The position numbers and the translations under genes were made by a program. DNA of 64,000 nt. Origin: Colius striatus (lineage: Eukaryota > Chordata > Aves > Coliiformes > Coliidae). This document shows positions 19,501 to 29,823 of the stretch, piece by piece (the stretch's first letter is position 1; each line of letters opens with the position of its first letter). The notes beneath the pieces are model-generated. The model was not told the DNA's origin and searched no databases. It was given only the letters and a program-made list of their open reading frames with translations. Location: assembly GCF_028858725.1 (NCBI RefSeq), contig NC_084765.1:8015501-8079500 (forward strand), in the 5' to 3' direction.

Positions 19501-22500
19501 AGCCCAGGATATCGGCTGAGGCTCACTCCTTTATTCTCTGTAGCACTCCAAACCTCCACCATCTGGGAAAGAAAGCAAAGGAGAGGAGAAGAGTTTTCAG
19601 ATGATCCTGGTTTTTGTCCTTCTGTACTGTCATGAAGGTAGAAAAGCATCAGCAGACTTGTTTTTTCCATAGACTTTGATAGATACCTGACAGTTTGATT
19701 TATGTTGCAGCCAGTCCTCCTCGGCCTGTGTCAGTAGAAGAGCTCATGGAAACAGCTAAGGGAGTAACCAACATGGCATTAGCACATGAAATTGTTGTTA
19801 ATGGAGACTTCCAGATAAAACCAACTGAATTACCAGAACACAGGTAAGTCTGTTACCAAATGGATCTGTAAATACACTTTGCATGTGTAGAACTGCAGAA
19901 CAGCTCTAGTGGCTCGGCTAAAGGCTCTGTCCAGTGTCTTGTCTGGCAACGCTTGGCAGGGGATAGGGCAGAACATAAGATGCAGCAGTTCTGCTTCCCC
20001 AGATACACGTGTGTGTGAAAGGTGAACCTCTTGGAGGAGCTGGACATGTGTAGTGTGCTTTCTGTAGGTGTCTTCTTGTCCCAGGGGTCTGAGGCCACAG
20101 TCTTCCGAATGTCCAAGTCTAGCTGCAGACACAGGTTGTGCTCTTAGCATCTTTTTCACTTCCACTGCCTGTGGGAGTAAGAGGGAACTGATATTTTTTG
20201 CTTTTTCTGTCTGTTTCTCCAGGGATTTTTTGGGAAAAGATTCTTATATTTTGTTAGGTTAGTACTTGCTCCCTTTGAGTTTGAAGCCTTTCCATCTCTA
20301 TCAGACGTACATGAAGTAATTCTATCCCCAGCTGAGAGGGGAGAGGGAGAACAGAAGCAGCCTTGATATCTGTGGTTGCATACTGGCCAGTGTGGCTGAC
20401 CCAGTCTTATCTACAGATGTTTTCTGCTTGGTAGTTGATGGCTGAGAATAAATGCTTAATAAAAAATGATGATGAGTGAAGAGAGTGCTGTTCTACCCAG
20501 TGTCTGCTTCTGCTCCCTGTTCCTTCCTGTGGATTTCTCATGTGAAAACATGCTGTGATAGTGGAGAACTTTTCTGCTGTGCCTCAGTGCCATAAAATTG
20601 ATCTCAGCATTTTTCAGGGAATAAGGATTATATCATGTCTTCTTTTTTCCATGCCTTCTTCTTTCCCCACCATGTTTCTCCACAAAAAAATAGAGCTGGG
20701 GGCCTATGGAAAGTTGGATGCCGTTTCTCAGTGATGCTGAGCAGTGGCTGTAGTTTTCACCAGAGTGGCTGATTTGCATCTAATTTGTGAGGGTTTGTGT
20801 ACAGCTATTTACCACCTAAAAAAGAAAGAGCAATCATTCAGATTTTGCTTGAAGAGAGACCTTGGAATCTTCCTTGGATTAATGTGGGTTTTTTCATGTC
20901 TCAAGCTTAGAGACCTCTGCAGCTTAAATGTACTTGTAGACAAGTGGTTGGAGGAGAAAGCACTTGTGAGTGTATTTGTGGTTGTATACGCTGTCAGTGG
21001 AGCAGATATTGGCTGCTCTTAGAGGGCCACAGGGCATATGTGCCTCTGGGGCTGCCTGAGCCTCAGCTGCACATGGAGTCAGAGCCTTAGGAACCTGCTG
21101 TTTCCTGTGGGCATTCTTTGGGTGCCTTTGAGCATTTTAGTTCTTTGGTGTTAAAGGTAAACCTGGTCTGAATGGGAGCCTGCCTACTGAAGAGGAGTAA
21201 AAATCAGTATTTCAAATTAGGAACTGGTACTGAAGCAGTGCAACTCATTTTTTTTTACATAAACTGAAATGGGCCTTTGTATCAGAGTGGTTGAAATATT
21301 CATGTGCTGAAATGAGGGAGCTTTTGTGTCATGGAAGCTACTTCACCAAACTGTTAGGTTTGCTTAATGAGTTCTACTCATGAGAATTACAGTTCCTTAG
21401 ATTTTGAAAGGAACGTGAATACTGATCTTTTGAAGACAAGCTGTAATTTTGGTGATTTCTTGTTTATTTTCTTCAAGTTGTTTAAGTTAGAGGCAGCACA
21501 TGATGGATACATTCAAGGATTTTCATTTGTTGCTGCTTTTTCTCGTGTGTAACCCTTTATTAGAGTATAAACCATTCCACACCCTATGTCCAGTTTTTAT
21601 TGCTTTTCTGATTAACTAGAAATGGCAGGTCTCTTCTGTTAGCTGTCATATATTCATTATTACATTATATTCATGTTATTACCTGCTGTTCTTCGGGAGC
21701 TGGAGATTATCTTTGTAAAGTGGTGCAGAGAGAAGTAATATTCTTTTTCACTGGTCATATTTATCCACAGCTTAGAAAAAAAAGTAAGAGATATTGTGCA
21801 TAAGGCTTTTTGGGATTGTCTGGAAGCTCAGCTACAGGAAGATCCACCGATATATGACCATGCAATTAAACTACTGGGAGAAATTAAAGAGGTAAGATGA
21901 TGAGAAATCAAGGTAAATTACTGTGTTTGAGTAGCTGCATTGGTATGAATGAGCACAAGTGGTTGTAGTTTGGCTTTTCATAAAGGACTCTTTTGATCTT
22001 TTTTGACTGTCTTATTGTCTGTGAACATAGTTAAGTTGTATCACCCCACAGGAGAGATTTGAATGTAAAAACAAATGCAAAACCATGTAAGATAATTAAA
22101 AGGTAAGTAATACTGGTTTCATAATTCCAAGCTTCCTTCATGTTGTATCAGTGGTAATACTTACAGAATCAATGAGATGCCCCAACTCTGGGCTGACAAA
22201 GTGAAGCACAATAGTCTTAAGAATGATCTGTACTACAGAGTATTTACCACTTGGTAACTTCAGGATCAGACAGAGTGAAGTGAAACGTTCTGAGAGGAAG
22301 AAAAGGAAGGCAGGCAGGAAGGAAGGGAGGGAGGGAAGAGAGAGAGAGAGAGAGAAAGAGAGAAAAGAAAGAGTCCATTTGTGAAAGGCAATTAGTTTAA
22401 ATAAAAACTGGTTCAATAACTGCTTTGATCTTTATGGTATTTGATATGTAGAACTAATGCACTATTAAAAACTTTCCCTTTCAGAATCTCCTGTCCTTCT

Positions 22501-25500
22501 TGTTGCCTGGTCATATGAGACTGAGAAGCCAGATTACTGAAGTTCTTGACTTGGATTTGATAAAACAGGAGGCAGAAAATGGGGCCCTTGACATTTCTAA
22601 GTTGGTTGAATTTGTTATTGGGATGATGGGGACTCTCTGTGCTCCAGCTCGAGATGAAGAAATTAAGAAGCTAAAAGATATTAATGAAATAGTTCCCCTG
22701 TTCAGGTACTGAAATGGTATTTCCTAGTCACATTGGAAGCCTCTGAAATAATGTAGGTGTGGGGTGGGGCTTCCAACAGGGAAATCTGCAAACCTTTGTA
22801 GAAAAAAATAGAGTGATAGGGAAAGGGATATAATTGTGAGTGTAAAAGGGAGATATGCTCCAGAAGGTTTTAACCAGGATCATCTTTGTTGTGGTGAACT
22901 GGTGTATTTGTCTGGCCCCTGCATGACACTGGGAGACATTTTCTCCAGTGTCATGCATATAAGCCTTAAGATAGCAATCAGTTTCTATCAGAATGTAGAC
23001 AGCGGGAGGGGAAAAAAGCAAGCAGGAGCATAGGAAAAATGTATTATTGTTCTCCAACTAGCTCATCCTTTTGAGAGCTCTCTTTACCTCCCACCCCACT
23101 CCCTGTATAATACCCTTTCAGTTCTAAAGGGAGTGGACCTACCAAATCTGGGAGCACAGAGGCTTCTGCTTTGTCACTGTGTTCTTAGTTGAACAGCTGA
23201 AGGTCTCAATAGAAGAAATTTCATTAGCCTTGTTGTTTTCTAACCTGATAGGCTTCCAAGAGTTCAGGTTGATTTGGCAGAGACACTGCCAGCAGGAATT
23301 AGGTTGCTTTGAAATGAAGTTGAATTTTCCTTGATGTTTTTGTTTGTCTGTTTCTTTTATTGTTTTTTCCCCTCGTGTCTGATTATTCACTTCCCACTGA
23401 GGTTGGCTTTATAGGCTGCCAACAGAGGTAGCATGTAAGCCTGGAAACCCAAATGTCTTTTTAGGTATTCAACATACCATATTGCACATCCTGGAAAATA
23501 CAATCTGTGGAGCCAGTAAATTAATTCCATGGAGGCAAGGGAATTAATTCCAGGGAAGCAAGATTTATTTCCTACTTGGAAGAGGCACATACATGCATGT
23601 ACCTGCTTGCTCAAGCTTTCTATCTCATGCTCTAAAATTGTTAAGCATCCTGTTAATGTTTCCTTCCCATGCACATTTTTGCTCTTTCCTTAGACAATCT
23701 GTAATAAATCTTGTAAAGAGTACCTTTTAAACATCTGCAGCCTTGAATAACTTTTTCTGTTTGTTTGTTTAGAGCAATTTTCTCTGTATTAGACCTAATG
23801 AAAATGGATATGGCAAACTTCGCTGTCAGTAGTATTAGGCCAAAATTAATGCAGCAGTCTGCTGAATATGAAAGAAAGAAGTTTCAGGAGTTTCTTGAGA
23901 AACAGCCAAGTATGACTTTGTTCCTTTCTTTCTTCCCCTCTGACCTCCCAGTAAACTGTGTGTCTTTGCTTGTAGATCATGAAAAAAAATCTGAATTTTT
24001 GATAAGCTGTAGAGTTCATGTGGTAAATGACACCTTGTGTCCCAAAACCATGTGGTTTGAAAAAAATCTGCCAGAACAGCAGTTCTGTACTTAGTACACT
24101 GGAGTTGAGTTTCATTTCAGTGCAGTGTAGGGCATAATTACCTAGTGTCATCACACCTCCAGTTTTCTGTAGCTGTATGGTTATTAGTTTTGATGTAGAT
24201 GTTCTACTTAATGCAATAAATGAAATGCATGTCAATAACTGCTGCCTTGGGTATCAGTAATAGTAACCAATGGGATTATTTGGAAATTATTGGTGGAAAA
24301 ACCTAACTTGGAAAGGGAATTTTCTTAACAAGACTTCCCCCCCCCATTCTTCCAGATTCTTTAGACCTGGTTACAAGGTGGTTGCAAGAAGCAGCAGATG
24401 ATCTTGCAAAGCTGAGATGTAAGATGCTGCCTCCACACTGCAGTAGTGATGGTGCCACAGGGGGAGCTTTCACCTTGTGCCCCACTGCTGTACAAAATCA
24501 TGCCTATCTGAAGCTGCTAAAGTGGGATCACTTAAACAGGCGTTTTCCAGAAGTAGGTATTTAACAGAAAAATGAATCATATGCTTGTTCTGTTTCGTTG
24601 TTTCTGGGATATAACAGATGTCATTTGGATTTGTAGCCTTCCAACAAGAATGATACTAAAATATTTCTCTCTTGGTTGAGAGCTATTGTGGCTCTTCTAG
24701 TAGGTACTTTTTTCAGTATTGAAACTTAGTTGGAAAAGAGGTGTTTTCTTCATTTTGTTCCTGACACTTATCTGCTGAGCATATGTTGCTCTTTTCCGTG
24801 TCTCTGTCTTATCTTCCCTGCTGTGGATAGGTAGGGATGTTACTTCACAGCCCAGCATGCTGACTCCATTCTGTGCTGGTTTTCTCGCTCTTTGCAGACA
24901 GTGCTCATGGACCAGAGTCGCTTTCAGGAAATACAGCTGGAGCTGGAGCAGCTGCTGCTGATGGGGACAGTCCTGCTGGTGACGTTCAGTGCATCAGGCC
25001 CCGCGCTCATCGACGTGCCTGGATTTGCTGAGAGAATCAAAACCATTGTCAGGGTACTGCTGACAGGAATGCATCTTCCGTGAGTAGCAAACAGTCTGAG
25101 TCAGGCAGAGGCAGGTGGAGTTCTGTTTTCCCCACTAGTAAATACTCAGTTTAAGCCTCTTTCTGGCTGTGGATGATGGAATACATGCGGAAGAAGTGAT
25201 GAGGGCTTTTTATGAGCCCAGACTGATGGTTTGTGTTCAGCCTCCTCAGACAGAACCCTCCGTTCTTGCTCTGATAGGTACATACTCTTTTTTTCAGAGT
25301 ACTTTTCTCATGGTGCCTGGCTGGTGCATGAGAGTGCAAGCAGCTAACCATGCTCACAGTTTGGGCCAGGCTTCCTAGAGTGTGGCATAGTAAGCCGCTT
25401 GCAGATTTAGAGTGATTGCTGCACACATTACAGGTTGACAACTGTTTTTCCATTAGTCAGAGCTGTCTGTGTAGGCAGAAAGGCAGCGCTTATTTGTAGG

Positions 25501-26342
25501 GACTGTTGAGGATGGAAATCTTTAGTGCTATCTACCTACATGTTTTGTATCTCAGCTTTGTTTTTTCATATATAAACAAATGTATTATTCTTTATAGTTC
25601 TGGCTGTATCTGGGTTACACTTCCTCTGTTACATTTGATATGTAAGGCAAATGTAATTGGTTACCTTATTCTTAAAAGGTGGGGGAAAAGATGAATAACT
25701 GAAGTAGCCAAGTAGTGCTGTGCTCCACATCCTCTAGGTCCTTTAACCTGCAGGAGTCCTTGGCCACCATGGGTGAGAAGGTGTGTGCTGAAGTGAACAG
25801 CTGCCTGTCCCAGCATGGCTTCACGCCCTTCACCGCCGAGAGAGAGGCTGTGCTTAAAGGGCAGATCCAAGCAGCGGCCAACCCAGAGAACTCCATCTGC
25901 AAGCTCGTAGGTATGCCTTGGCAGAAATGCCCTGCTCTCAAGCAACCGCTCCTCTGTCCTTGTCAAAGTGTTGCTGGCATGTCGTGCATGGTTCCTCATT
26001 TACTCTGTTTCAAACACTTGCTTACTGTGTGTAGGCTTTCTGTATTTTACATGAGATGACACTACTGACTGAAAGCAAACCAAACCCCTCGGTCCAATTT
26101 TTCCAGATTCTCGAATTCAAAAGTTTCTGGAGAATTATCTTGCATCTAGTCACCAGAAATCCTTACCTGCTGTTCCTGGAGGATTAGGCCCTATTCAAAG
26201 AGAGCTGGAAGAGATTGCTGTCAAGTATGTTCGTCTTGTCAACTACAACAAAATGGTCTTCAGCCCTTACTATGATGCAGTCCTTGGCAAAATACTGACT
26301 AAGGAAGAATCCCAGTTTCTAGGGAAGTCAGAAGAATCCTAA
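16431..26342 (+). CDS. TCP11L1: TCP11L1, T-complex protein 11-like 1 (complete CDS, 9 coding exons, 517 aa)
   Basis: Joined exons 16431-16584, 19711-19843, 21771-21891, 22485-22705, 23773-23909, 24356-24552, 24898-25079, 25738-25910 and 26107-26342 give 1554 nt, 517 aa (human about 509). Every intron is GT-AG and phases agree. The first 50 residues are charged and poorly conserved. From about residue 58 the TCP11-family region begins ([20 protein letters not shown]) and continues through [51 protein letters not shown] and [11 protein letters not shown]. The family is helical and without known enzymatic residues. TCP11 itself is a sperm protein, while TCP11L1 is broadly expressed and of uncertain role. 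The C-terminal tail ([13 protein letters not shown]) differs from mammals. Orthology is firm; function is not known from sequence. Confidence 0.96.
16585..19710 (+). other. TCP11L1 intron 2
   Basis: GT-AG intron of 3.1 kb containing the solo LTR at 19003-19437. No other gene is seen. Confidence 0.85.
18998..19442 (-). mobile_element. Avian ERVL-type solo LTR with 5-bp target duplication
   Basis: The LTR spans 19003-19437 (435 bp), flanked by AGTAC at 18998-19002 and 19438-19442. Read on the plus strand it begins TGTCGTGGTTTTGCCCAGCC and ends GGCTCAAACCAGGACA. On the minus strand it starts TGTCCTGGTTT, which I recognise as the start of a common avian ERVL-type LTR family. It is GC-rich relative to its surroundings and appears shorter than typical copies. 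No internal viral genes remain. Confidence 0.85.
19711..19843 (+). CDS. TCP11L1: TCP11L1 coding exon 2
   Basis: Encodes residues 52-95 and two bases of codon 96 ([36 protein letters not shown]). This is the start of the conserved family region. Confidence 0.95.
19844..21770 (+). other. TCP11L1 intron 3
   Basis: GT-AG intron of 1.9 kb. No gene or repeat is recognised. Confidence 0.85.
21771..21891 (+). CDS. TCP11L1: TCP11L1 coding exon 3
   Basis: Encodes residues 96-136 ([32 protein letters not shown]), ending on a whole codon before GTAAGA. Confidence 0.95.
21892..22484 (+). other. TCP11L1 intron 4
   Basis: GT-AG intron of 593 bp that contains the purine-only GGAA/GA microsatellite at about 22291-22372. 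Confidence 0.85.
22291..22372 (+). repeat. Purine-rich GGAA / GA microsatellite
   Basis: About 80 bases made almost only of A and G: GGAA/GGCA units, then GGGA units, then a (GA)n run, then AAAG units. It lies in TCP11L1 intron 4 and is likely length-variable. Confidence 0.9.
22485..22705 (+). CDS. TCP11L1: TCP11L1 coding exon 4
   Basis: Encodes residues 137-209 and two bases of codon 210. It is the most conserved exon ([40 protein letters not shown]). Confidence 0.96.
22706..23772 (+). other. TCP11L1 intron 5
   Basis: GT-AG intron of 1.07 kb. No gene or repeat is recognised. Confidence 0.85.
23773..23909 (+). CDS. TCP11L1: TCP11L1 coding exon 5
   Basis: Encodes residues 210-255 and one base of codon 256 ([39 protein letters not shown]). 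The donor is GTATGA. Confidence 0.94.
23910..24355 (+). other. TCP11L1 intron 6
   Basis: GT-AG intron of 446 bp with a C-rich acceptor tract. Nothing else is seen. Confidence 0.85.
24356..24552 (+). CDS. TCP11L1: TCP11L1 coding exon 6
   Basis: Encodes residues 256-321 ([20 protein letters not shown] ... [19 protein letters not shown]). The middle, around [12 protein letters not shown], is poorly conserved and probably a loop. Confidence 0.95.
24553..24897 (+). other. TCP11L1 intron 7
   Basis: GT-AG intron of 345 bp. Nothing is recognised. Confidence 0.85.
24898..25079 (+). CDS. TCP11L1: TCP11L1 coding exon 7
   Basis: Encodes residues 322-381 and two bases of codon 382 ([33 protein letters not shown]). 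The donor is GTGAGT. Confidence 0.95.
25080..25737 (+). other. TCP11L1 intron 8
   Basis: GT-AG intron of 658 bp. No gene or repeat is recognised. Confidence 0.85.
25738..25910 (+). CDS. TCP11L1: TCP11L1 coding exon 8
   Basis: Encodes residues 382-439 and one base of codon 440 ([40 protein letters not shown]). The donor is GTATGC. Confidence 0.94.
26107..26342 (+). CDS. TCP11L1: TCP11L1 last coding exon
   Basis: Encodes residues 440-517 and the TAA stop at 26340-26342 ([55 protein letters not shown]). The last dozen residues are specific to this lineage relative to human. Confidence 0.95.
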
Positions 26343-29125
26343 AACCAGTTTGTATGCTACAAATGTGGTATTGTCAGCTATCTGAAAAAACAGTTGCACC
26401 GATACTTGTCTAGGAAAACAGCTTTCCATGTAAATACTGGTTCCTTTTAATTCACTAGTGATGACGGGCAAGGAAAATCCATGAAATACAATCGAGGTTC
26501 TGAAGTAAATGCTGAGAGATGCATTTTAAGTGTGAAACCGGGGGGTGTGGCTTGGTACATTTCTGGCTGCAATTTTGAGGGTTTAAGAACCAAACTTTGT
26601 ATTTAAGTGGCTCATTTTAGGGCATTTGACTCTGATTTACCGTGAATTTAGTTTAATTAATCCAGAGCAGATTAGCAATGGTCTTTCCCAGAAGGGGTGA
26701 TTTAGCTTTTAAAAAATACTACATTAAAAGTCTTAAGAAGAAAACAAAAATTAGGTAAGAGAAACTTTAACAGGCAAAAACCAAATCCAAACAGCACTTT
26801 ATTGTAACATTATGGTTAGTATGGTAAACTACAAGTTTTTTCTGCATTTGACTGCATTTTTAATAGCGCTTTTTTTGCTGTTTACCTGCAGATGTTACAA
26901 AACACATGATATATTTTTGTAGCAATTTTTCTGGTTATTGGGTAACTGTCCTCTGCTATGTACAGAACTTCCAAAGGTGGCAATCTTATAGATTGCAGCT
27001 GTATTTATCTCTTGTAAAGACTTCAGAAGGGCAGAGCTAAAAATGTTGTGATAAAAGTGGCATTTCTTACCTTCTTTTTTTTCTTTTGCTAGTAGTTTAC
27101 TCCTTTTTATGTGAAATACTAATTTTGAAGTAAATCTTTGTCATTTTTCAGAAGGTGGATTTCAAGTGTGTGAAACTTTAGGCTGAAACTTTTACTTGCT
27201 TTTTTTAAGTTTACAACTGGAGGTGGTTGCATCTTCAATCACATCTTCAAAAATATCCAGGGGTGCACTATTGGAAGTGTGATTTTAACGTACTGTGAGA
27301 AGTGAGTTGTGTAATATTTAAAGTAGAAGATTTTTTTCACTTTGTAGAGGTGTTTGTGAAACTTGAAACTATTTGTAGGTCTTAAATTTAATTAGCTACA
27401 TGTCATATAGAAGAGTGTTCGCAGAAGAGCTCAGTGATCTTGCAGCCTTGTTGCAATTTCAGACTCAGCTAGGAGGTAAGTATGTTTGCAAGTTTCCTCT
27501 AGTTGAGCAGAACACTAGATTACAGTAATCAAAATTTGATGATTTTATGAAAGCAGAGTTCTTAGTTGTAAACAGTGTGTCCCAAGTGCTGGACTATCCA
27601 AAACAGAATGTGTCATCTTTCAAAAAAAAACCCCAGGTTACGTAACATAAATAAAGAGCCCTTTGATTTCTAACATCCAGGTTCATTTCATTAATCCATT
27701 AGTCAGCCAAAATAATAGAACGTCTAGGAGGCACTTGCTTATGAATCAATGTTGATGCTTTCCTTCAAATGTCAGTGTGGATACAGCTGCACTAACTTTG
27801 AGTTTGGAGGAAGGTGGGATAAGTAAGACCTTTTATTCCATGTTAGCCTGTGCAGCGATTAAATCAAATGTTTTCTCATCCATTACAATCTCTTCCCCTA
27901 AGGGAAAAAAACCACCAAATCCCTGCAGGAGACCACCAGCTCAGACAAGTGATTTTTCCTCTTGGCTAAATGTACTCAGAAAATGGATGTCTGTCTGTCC
28001 ATGTTTCTGTGATAACTTGAAAATCAGTAAGTTGGTTAGCCAGAAAAACCCAGTTCCGAGTATGTTTTTGGTGTGGCCCCCTTCGTTGTTTGAATCAGCA
28101 AAAGGATACTAGAGAGGTCTTTGAGACTGCTGCATCTGCACACTGTACTCAGTTATTAGTGCAGGATCCACCTCAAAACACAGCTTTGCAGCTCCAAAAC
28201 GTTCAGTAGTCTGTGTAACAAAAGAGCTACTGGAAACATTATTGCTGGAAAGAGGAAAAAACCCAACCCCCTACGAGAAAGCTATTTTCATTTGTGTTAA
28301 ATGAGTTGCAGAAGTTATACATTTTAGTATTGCCTAGAGACTGCCTTTAAAGGCCCCTGTGAATTTATGCTTATGACAAAAAACTAGGTGCTATAGAGGA
28401 TGATCTCAAAGATGTGAGAAGGAACAACGTAACTTAGAAAGGCCTACTTCGAAAAGTAGGTGACTGCTGCCAGAATGACTGGGGCTGCATGAGGGATAGA
28501 TGAAATCGTGCTTGGTGACTGTAAGAGATAGATGGCTGCCCCCAGCTCGGGGGCTTGCAGGGTCCAGGATTGATCAGGTCCGTGCTCCCTCCCGCCAGAC
28601 CCACAGTCCCTGTACTGCAGGGGGGGAAGGTCACTCTCCTTGTCCAGCGCCGGAGTTTCCCAGAGCACGGGGTTCTGACGCTCTCAGCCAAGTGCAATCC
28701 TCAGACAGTCAACTACCAGTTAAAATCTCAAGCGGGCATAGAAATGGCTTTGAAAGTTCACGTAGTGTTTTTGTTAGCTTTTTTGAAAATAAGAGGTTAA
28801 ACTATGTAGCTGATCTATTAGCATTTAGCTTTGTGCATTATTAAGTGGAAGAACCAACGCAGCCATGCGGGGACAGACGGTGTTCTACTACTCCACATTA
28901 GGAACACACACCCAGTTTGTCTTACAGTGCTGTCTTCTTTAAGCAGTCGTGGAATTAAAAGCAAAAGTATACTGTATCCTCTAGAAAAATGGAAGAAAAG
29001 CTAATTCTAATATGTATGTTCTGAGCAATTTCCTGTGATGGTCTTATTAACATTGCTTTTGAAGTGGCTGAGTAATATTTAAGAAGTCTCTTGTTGTGTT
29101 TGAATAAAACCAGAATGAGGCATGA
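26343..29125 (+). other. TCP11L1: TCP11L1 3' UTR region and 3' end
   Basis: This AT-rich region follows the TCP11L1 stop. Two reasonable plus-strand polyadenylation signals are AATAAA at 27650-27655 (3' UTR of about 1.3 kb) and AATAAA at 29103-29108 (about 2.8 kb). A GC-richer island at about 28540-28700 stands out but matches nothing I recognise. No other gene is seen. Confidence 0.6.
29103..29108 (+). terminator. TCP11L1: Distal plus-strand polyadenylation signal (TCP11L1)
   Basis: AATAAA is preceded by a T/GT-rich stretch. It lies 32 bases left of the opposite-strand CSTF3 signal, so the two transcripts would end on top of each other. Use of this signal over 27650 is unproven. Confidence 0.45.
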
Positions 29126-29140
29126 GCTTATGGATATCCT

Positions 29141-29146
29141 TTTATT
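29141..29146 (-). terminator. CSTF3: CSTF3 polyadenylation signal
   Basis: The plus strand reads TTTATT, which is AATAAA on the minus strand, 475 bases beyond the CSTF3 stop codon. It is the only canonical minus-strand signal in that interval, giving a 3' UTR of about 0.5 kb (29125 to 29620). Confidence 0.65.
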
Positions 29147-29620
29147 TTAAAGGAATGTGTTTTTTTCCCATTTTCAACTACAAAACAGATTTAATACATT
29201 CTGCCATAAATAAAAACGAACAATAAGGCAGGACACTACATGAACAAACTGAGAACAACTGTTTTCCAGAAAATGTGAATTAAAAATGCTTCACAAGTAT
29301 AAGCCATCCAGTTTTTAAAATAAAACTGTTGAAAACCCACAAGATTTCAAGTGGTAAACATGAACACCCTTGAGGGACAAAATGCAGTTTGGACATTTTG
29401 CACTTTTGGTTTTGAAAACCTAGTTTTGTTCAGAGCACATTCTAAGGTTTCTCTGGCTGTTTTCGGATCAAGAACCATAGGGGAGAAGAGGCACCACAGT
29501 AACAAAACCATTTTCAAGATTTCTTTTGTTTGCAGCTGTCCCTTGTAAATGCTTGACTTTTAAGAGACTGATGGACTCAATGCAAGTCTTTGTCTGTCAC
29601 AGTACAACTCCAGACTTGTT

Positions 29621-29823
29621 TCACCGGATTCTCTTTTGCTGTCGTGCTCTGTAAATGTCGTGTACGGGGGGAACTACAGACCCCTTCTCCTCATCGTCAT
29701 CAGAATCTTCGTGTGGTCTCTTCACAGCCTTATTGAGCATCGCATTGTTCTCCACAGGTCCATTGCCTTCCACAGCTATTTCAGGAAGGCCTCCGGTAAT
29801 TATTCGTACAGCTTCATCAACAG
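29621..29823 (-). CDS. CSTF3: CSTF3 exon 21 (last)
   Basis: Encodes residues 651-717 and the stop ([51 protein letters not shown]). The stop is at 29621-29623. The acceptor TAAAG is read from 29824 upward. Confidence 0.96.
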
